Assembly (NCBI GenBank): GCA_020026195.1
Contig: JAHHQW010000038.1
Span: forward strand, 1 to 24,287
Direction: 5' to 3'
From: Prevotella sp.
Lineage (GTDB): Bacteria > Bacteroidota > Bacteroidia > Bacteroidales > Bacteroidaceae
Length of the DNA stretch: 24,287 bases
This document shows, piece by piece, positions 22,603 through 24,287 of the stretch. Below the pieces are notes generated by a model. That model was not told the DNA's origin. It saw nothing but the letters and a program-made list of their open reading frames with translations, and searched no databases. Position 1 is the stretch's first letter; each line of letters starts with the position of its first letter. The position numbers were made by a program, and so were the translations under genes.

Positions 22603-24093
22603 ATGAAACAGCAGTTGGTTATTTATAATACACTTTCTCGTAAAAAAGAAACATTCGAGCCCTTGCATGCTCCTATGGTAGGTATGTACGTATGTGGACC
22701 GACCGTTTATGGTGATCCTCATCTCGGACACGCTCGTCCGGCAATTACGTTTGATATCCTTTTCCGTTACCTCAAGCATCTCGGATACAAGGTGAGATAT
22801 GTACGTAATATAACCGATGTTGGTCATCTTGAGCACGATGCTGACGATGGCGACGACAAGATTGCAAAGAAGGCTCGTCTTGAACAGCTTGAGCCTATGG
22901 AAGTTGCACAGTATTACACAAACCGTTTCCACGAAGCAATGAAGGAACTTAATGTTCTTCCTCCAAGCATCGAACCTCATGCTACCGGTCATATCATCGA
23001 GCAGGAGCAGCTGGTAAAGGAAATCTTGGATAACGGTTATGCTTACGAAAGCAACGGAAGTATATATTTTGACATTGAGAAATATAACAAGAAATATCAT
23101 TACGGTATTCTTTCAGGACGTAACCTTGATGACGTAATCAACCATAGCCGCGAACTTGACGGAGTGGGAGAGAAACGTAATCAGGTTGACTTTGCTCTCT
23201 GGAAGAAGGCTCAGCCAGAGCACATCATGCGCTGGCCGTCACCGTGGAGCGATGGTTTCCCCGGATGGCACTGCGAATGTACAGCCATGGGACGTAAATA
23301 CCTCGGCAGTGAATTTGATATTCACGGTGGCGGTATGGACCTTATCTTCCCGCATCATGAATGTGAGATTGCACAGGCTGTGGCAAGTCAGGGCAAGCCT
23401 ATGGTAAAGTATTGGATGCACAATAACATGATTACCGTAAATGGTCAGAAAATGGGTAAGAGTCTTGGTAACTTTATCACTCTCGAACAGTTCTTTACTG
23501 GTAACCATGAAAGTCTCGAGCAGGCTTACAGTCCTATGACAATCCGTTTCTTCATTCTTTCTGCTCATTACAGAGGAACCGTAGACTTCTCTAACGATGC
23601 TCTTAAAGCCAGTGAGAAGGGACTTGCACGACTTATGGGCGGTATTGCAGATATTGAGAGAATGCAGATATCTAAGGAAAGTGACAAGGAAGTAGCTGAG
23701 TTCGTTGCAGGTCTTCGTCAGCGCTGCTATGATGCCATGAACGATGACCTTCAGTCTCCTATTGTTATCAGCTGTCTGTTTGAGGCTTGCCGTATAATCA
23801 ACATGGTCAACGACCATAAGCTGCACATCTCTGAAGCTGACAAGAAGGAACTTTCAGAAACAATGCATCTCTTTGCATTCGACCTTCTCGGACTCAAGGA
23901 AGAGAAATCTGGCAGTAATGATGCACGCGAAGAGGCTTATGGCAAGGTGGTAGACATGGTTCTTGCACTTCGTAATAAGGCTAAGGCTAATAAGGACTGG
24001 GGTACTTGCGATGAGATTCGTGATGCTCTCAAGGAAGCCGGATTTGAGGTAAAGGATACTAAAGACGGCTGCGTTTGGAAACTTAATGCATAA
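22603..24093 (+). CDS. cysS: cysteinyl-tRNA synthetase
   Basis: CysRS charges tRNA(Cys) with cysteine. The 496-aa length is normal for this class I enzyme. Visible features, in order: the zinc ligand Cys31 in MYVCGPTVYG, the HIGH-type motif PHLGHAR (His40 and His43), further zinc ligands in GWHCECTAMG and PHHECEIAQ, and KMGKSLGN (Lys283 to Ser287) as the KMSKS-type loop. The C-terminal anticodon-binding domain contains LRNKAKANKDWGTCDEIRDALKEAGFEVKDTKDGCVWK, conserved in the family. An earlier ATG at 22558 would add 15 unconserved residues and overlap the -7 element. A terminator follows. Confidence 0.98.
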   Translation: MKQQLVIYNTLSRKKETFEPLHAPMVGMYVCGPTVYGDPHLGHARPAITFDILFRYLKHLGYKVRYVRNITDVGHLEHDADDGDDKIAKKARLEQLEPMEVAQYYTNRFHEAMKELNVLPPSIEPHATGHIIEQEQLVKEILDNGYAYESNGSIYFDIEKYNKKYHYGILSGRNLDDVINHSRELDGVGEKRNQVDFALWKKAQPEHIMRWPSPWSDGFPGWHCECTAMGRKYLGSEFDIHGGGMDLIFPHHECEIAQAVASQGKPMVKYWMHNNMITVNGQKMGKSLGNFITLEQFFTGNHESLEQAYSPMTIRFFILSAHYRGTVDFSNDALKASEKGLARLMGGIADIERMQISKESDKEVAEFVAGLRQRCYDAMNDDLQSPIVISCLFEACRIINMVNDHKLHISEADKKELSETMHLFAFDLLGLKEEKSGSNDAREEAYGKVVDMVLALRNKAKANKDWGTCDEIRDALKEAGFEVKDTKDGCVWKLNA

Positions 24094-24114
24094 ACATTAA
24101 TAGCATAATTAATA

Positions 24115-24145
24115 AAAAAGACCGCTTGTAAATGGCGGTCTTTTT
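24115..24145 (+). terminator. terminator after cysS
   Basis: AAAAAGACCGC (24115-24125) and GCGGTCTTTTT (24135-24145) form a perfect 11-bp stem with a 9-base loop ending in a T-run. The A-run on the left could make it work in both directions. Confidence 0.9.
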
Positions 24146-24287
24146 GTTTTTATATACTATAAAGACAGACTCCTTAACGGGGCTGGCTTTTCTATTTATA
24201 ACCTGATATGTTAGTTGTCTGTATGGATAATTCCGGCTCAGTAGATAATCAATGGGGATAGCCATATAGCTTAGCGATTCTAAAAAG

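Noticed and set aside
22573..23100. 175-aa minus-strand ORF opposite cysS
   Set aside because: It lies entirely over the conserved N-terminal half of CysRS and has no family similarity that I can see.
24083..24265. minus-strand 60-aa ORF at the right edge
   Set aside because: It crosses the strong cysS terminator hairpin, its C-terminal hydrophobic part is a low-complexity AT-rich product, and it has no recognisable motif. Its frame is open to the window edge, so a gene entering from the right cannot be fully excluded.
24240..24287. tRNA-like string (ATAGCTTAGC) at the end of the window
   Set aside because: The D-stem does not close in the expected way and no acceptor or anticodon arm can be tested, because the window ends there.

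Overview
The window looks like a piece of a Bacteroidales chromosome, most likely Prevotella-like. The evidence is the AT-rich sequence, repeated Bacteroidetes-type promoter elements (TAnnTTTG at -7, sometimes with TTTG about 19-20 bases upstream), A-rich start regions without strong Shine-Dalgarno sites, and the gene order DUF6242-like lipoprotein, DUF6089-like protein, uppS, bamA, ompH genes, murI, which I recall from Bacteroides and Prevotella. Organism assignment is inference; no rRNA or tRNA is present to check it. I see no insertion sequence, phage gene, CRISPR array or attachment site, and most of the window is ordinary core chromosome.

Layout. Bases 1-506 hold no large gene but contain a compact, self-contained short transcription unit: a consensus promoter whose spacer contains an 18-bp perfect palindrome, a 19-codon ORF, and an intrinsic terminator. 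This is the least explained part of the window. Bases 507-7080 are an envelope-biogenesis operon: a secreted lipoprotein with Asp-box repeats, an outer-membrane beta-barrel protein, undecaprenyl diphosphate synthase, BamA, and two OmpH/Skp-like periplasmic chaperones. After a terminator come a third OmpH paralogue and the overlapping glutamate racemase gene murI. Bases 8682-12810 carry a strong promoter, a GT4 and a GT2 glycosyltransferase, and an OPT-family transporter. Bases 13142-14295 carry a lipoprotein with a Cys/His cluster and a PepSY-type membrane protein.

From 14452 to 19491 the genes are on the minus strand: a TagD-like nucleotidyltransferase with a class V aminotransferase, a DAACS-type amino-acid carrier, a flavodiiron protein (O2/NO detoxification), and an LCMT-type methyltransferase. 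Then come a plus-strand M16 metallopeptidase, a minus-strand succinate/acetate CoA-transferase, and plus-strand cysS, the last two transcribed divergently.

Themes. The left half builds the cell envelope: lipid carrier (UppS), peptidoglycan precursor D-Glu (MurI), outer-membrane protein assembly (BamA, OmpH) and glycan transfer. The right half is anaerobic metabolism and transport: a CoA-transferase of succinate/acetate fermentation, an oxygen-scavenging flavodiiron protein, and peptide and amino-acid carriers. For several genes the longest ORF runs back through the -7 promoter element, so I moved the starts downstream (507, 8731, 16018, 18538, 19666 and 22603).
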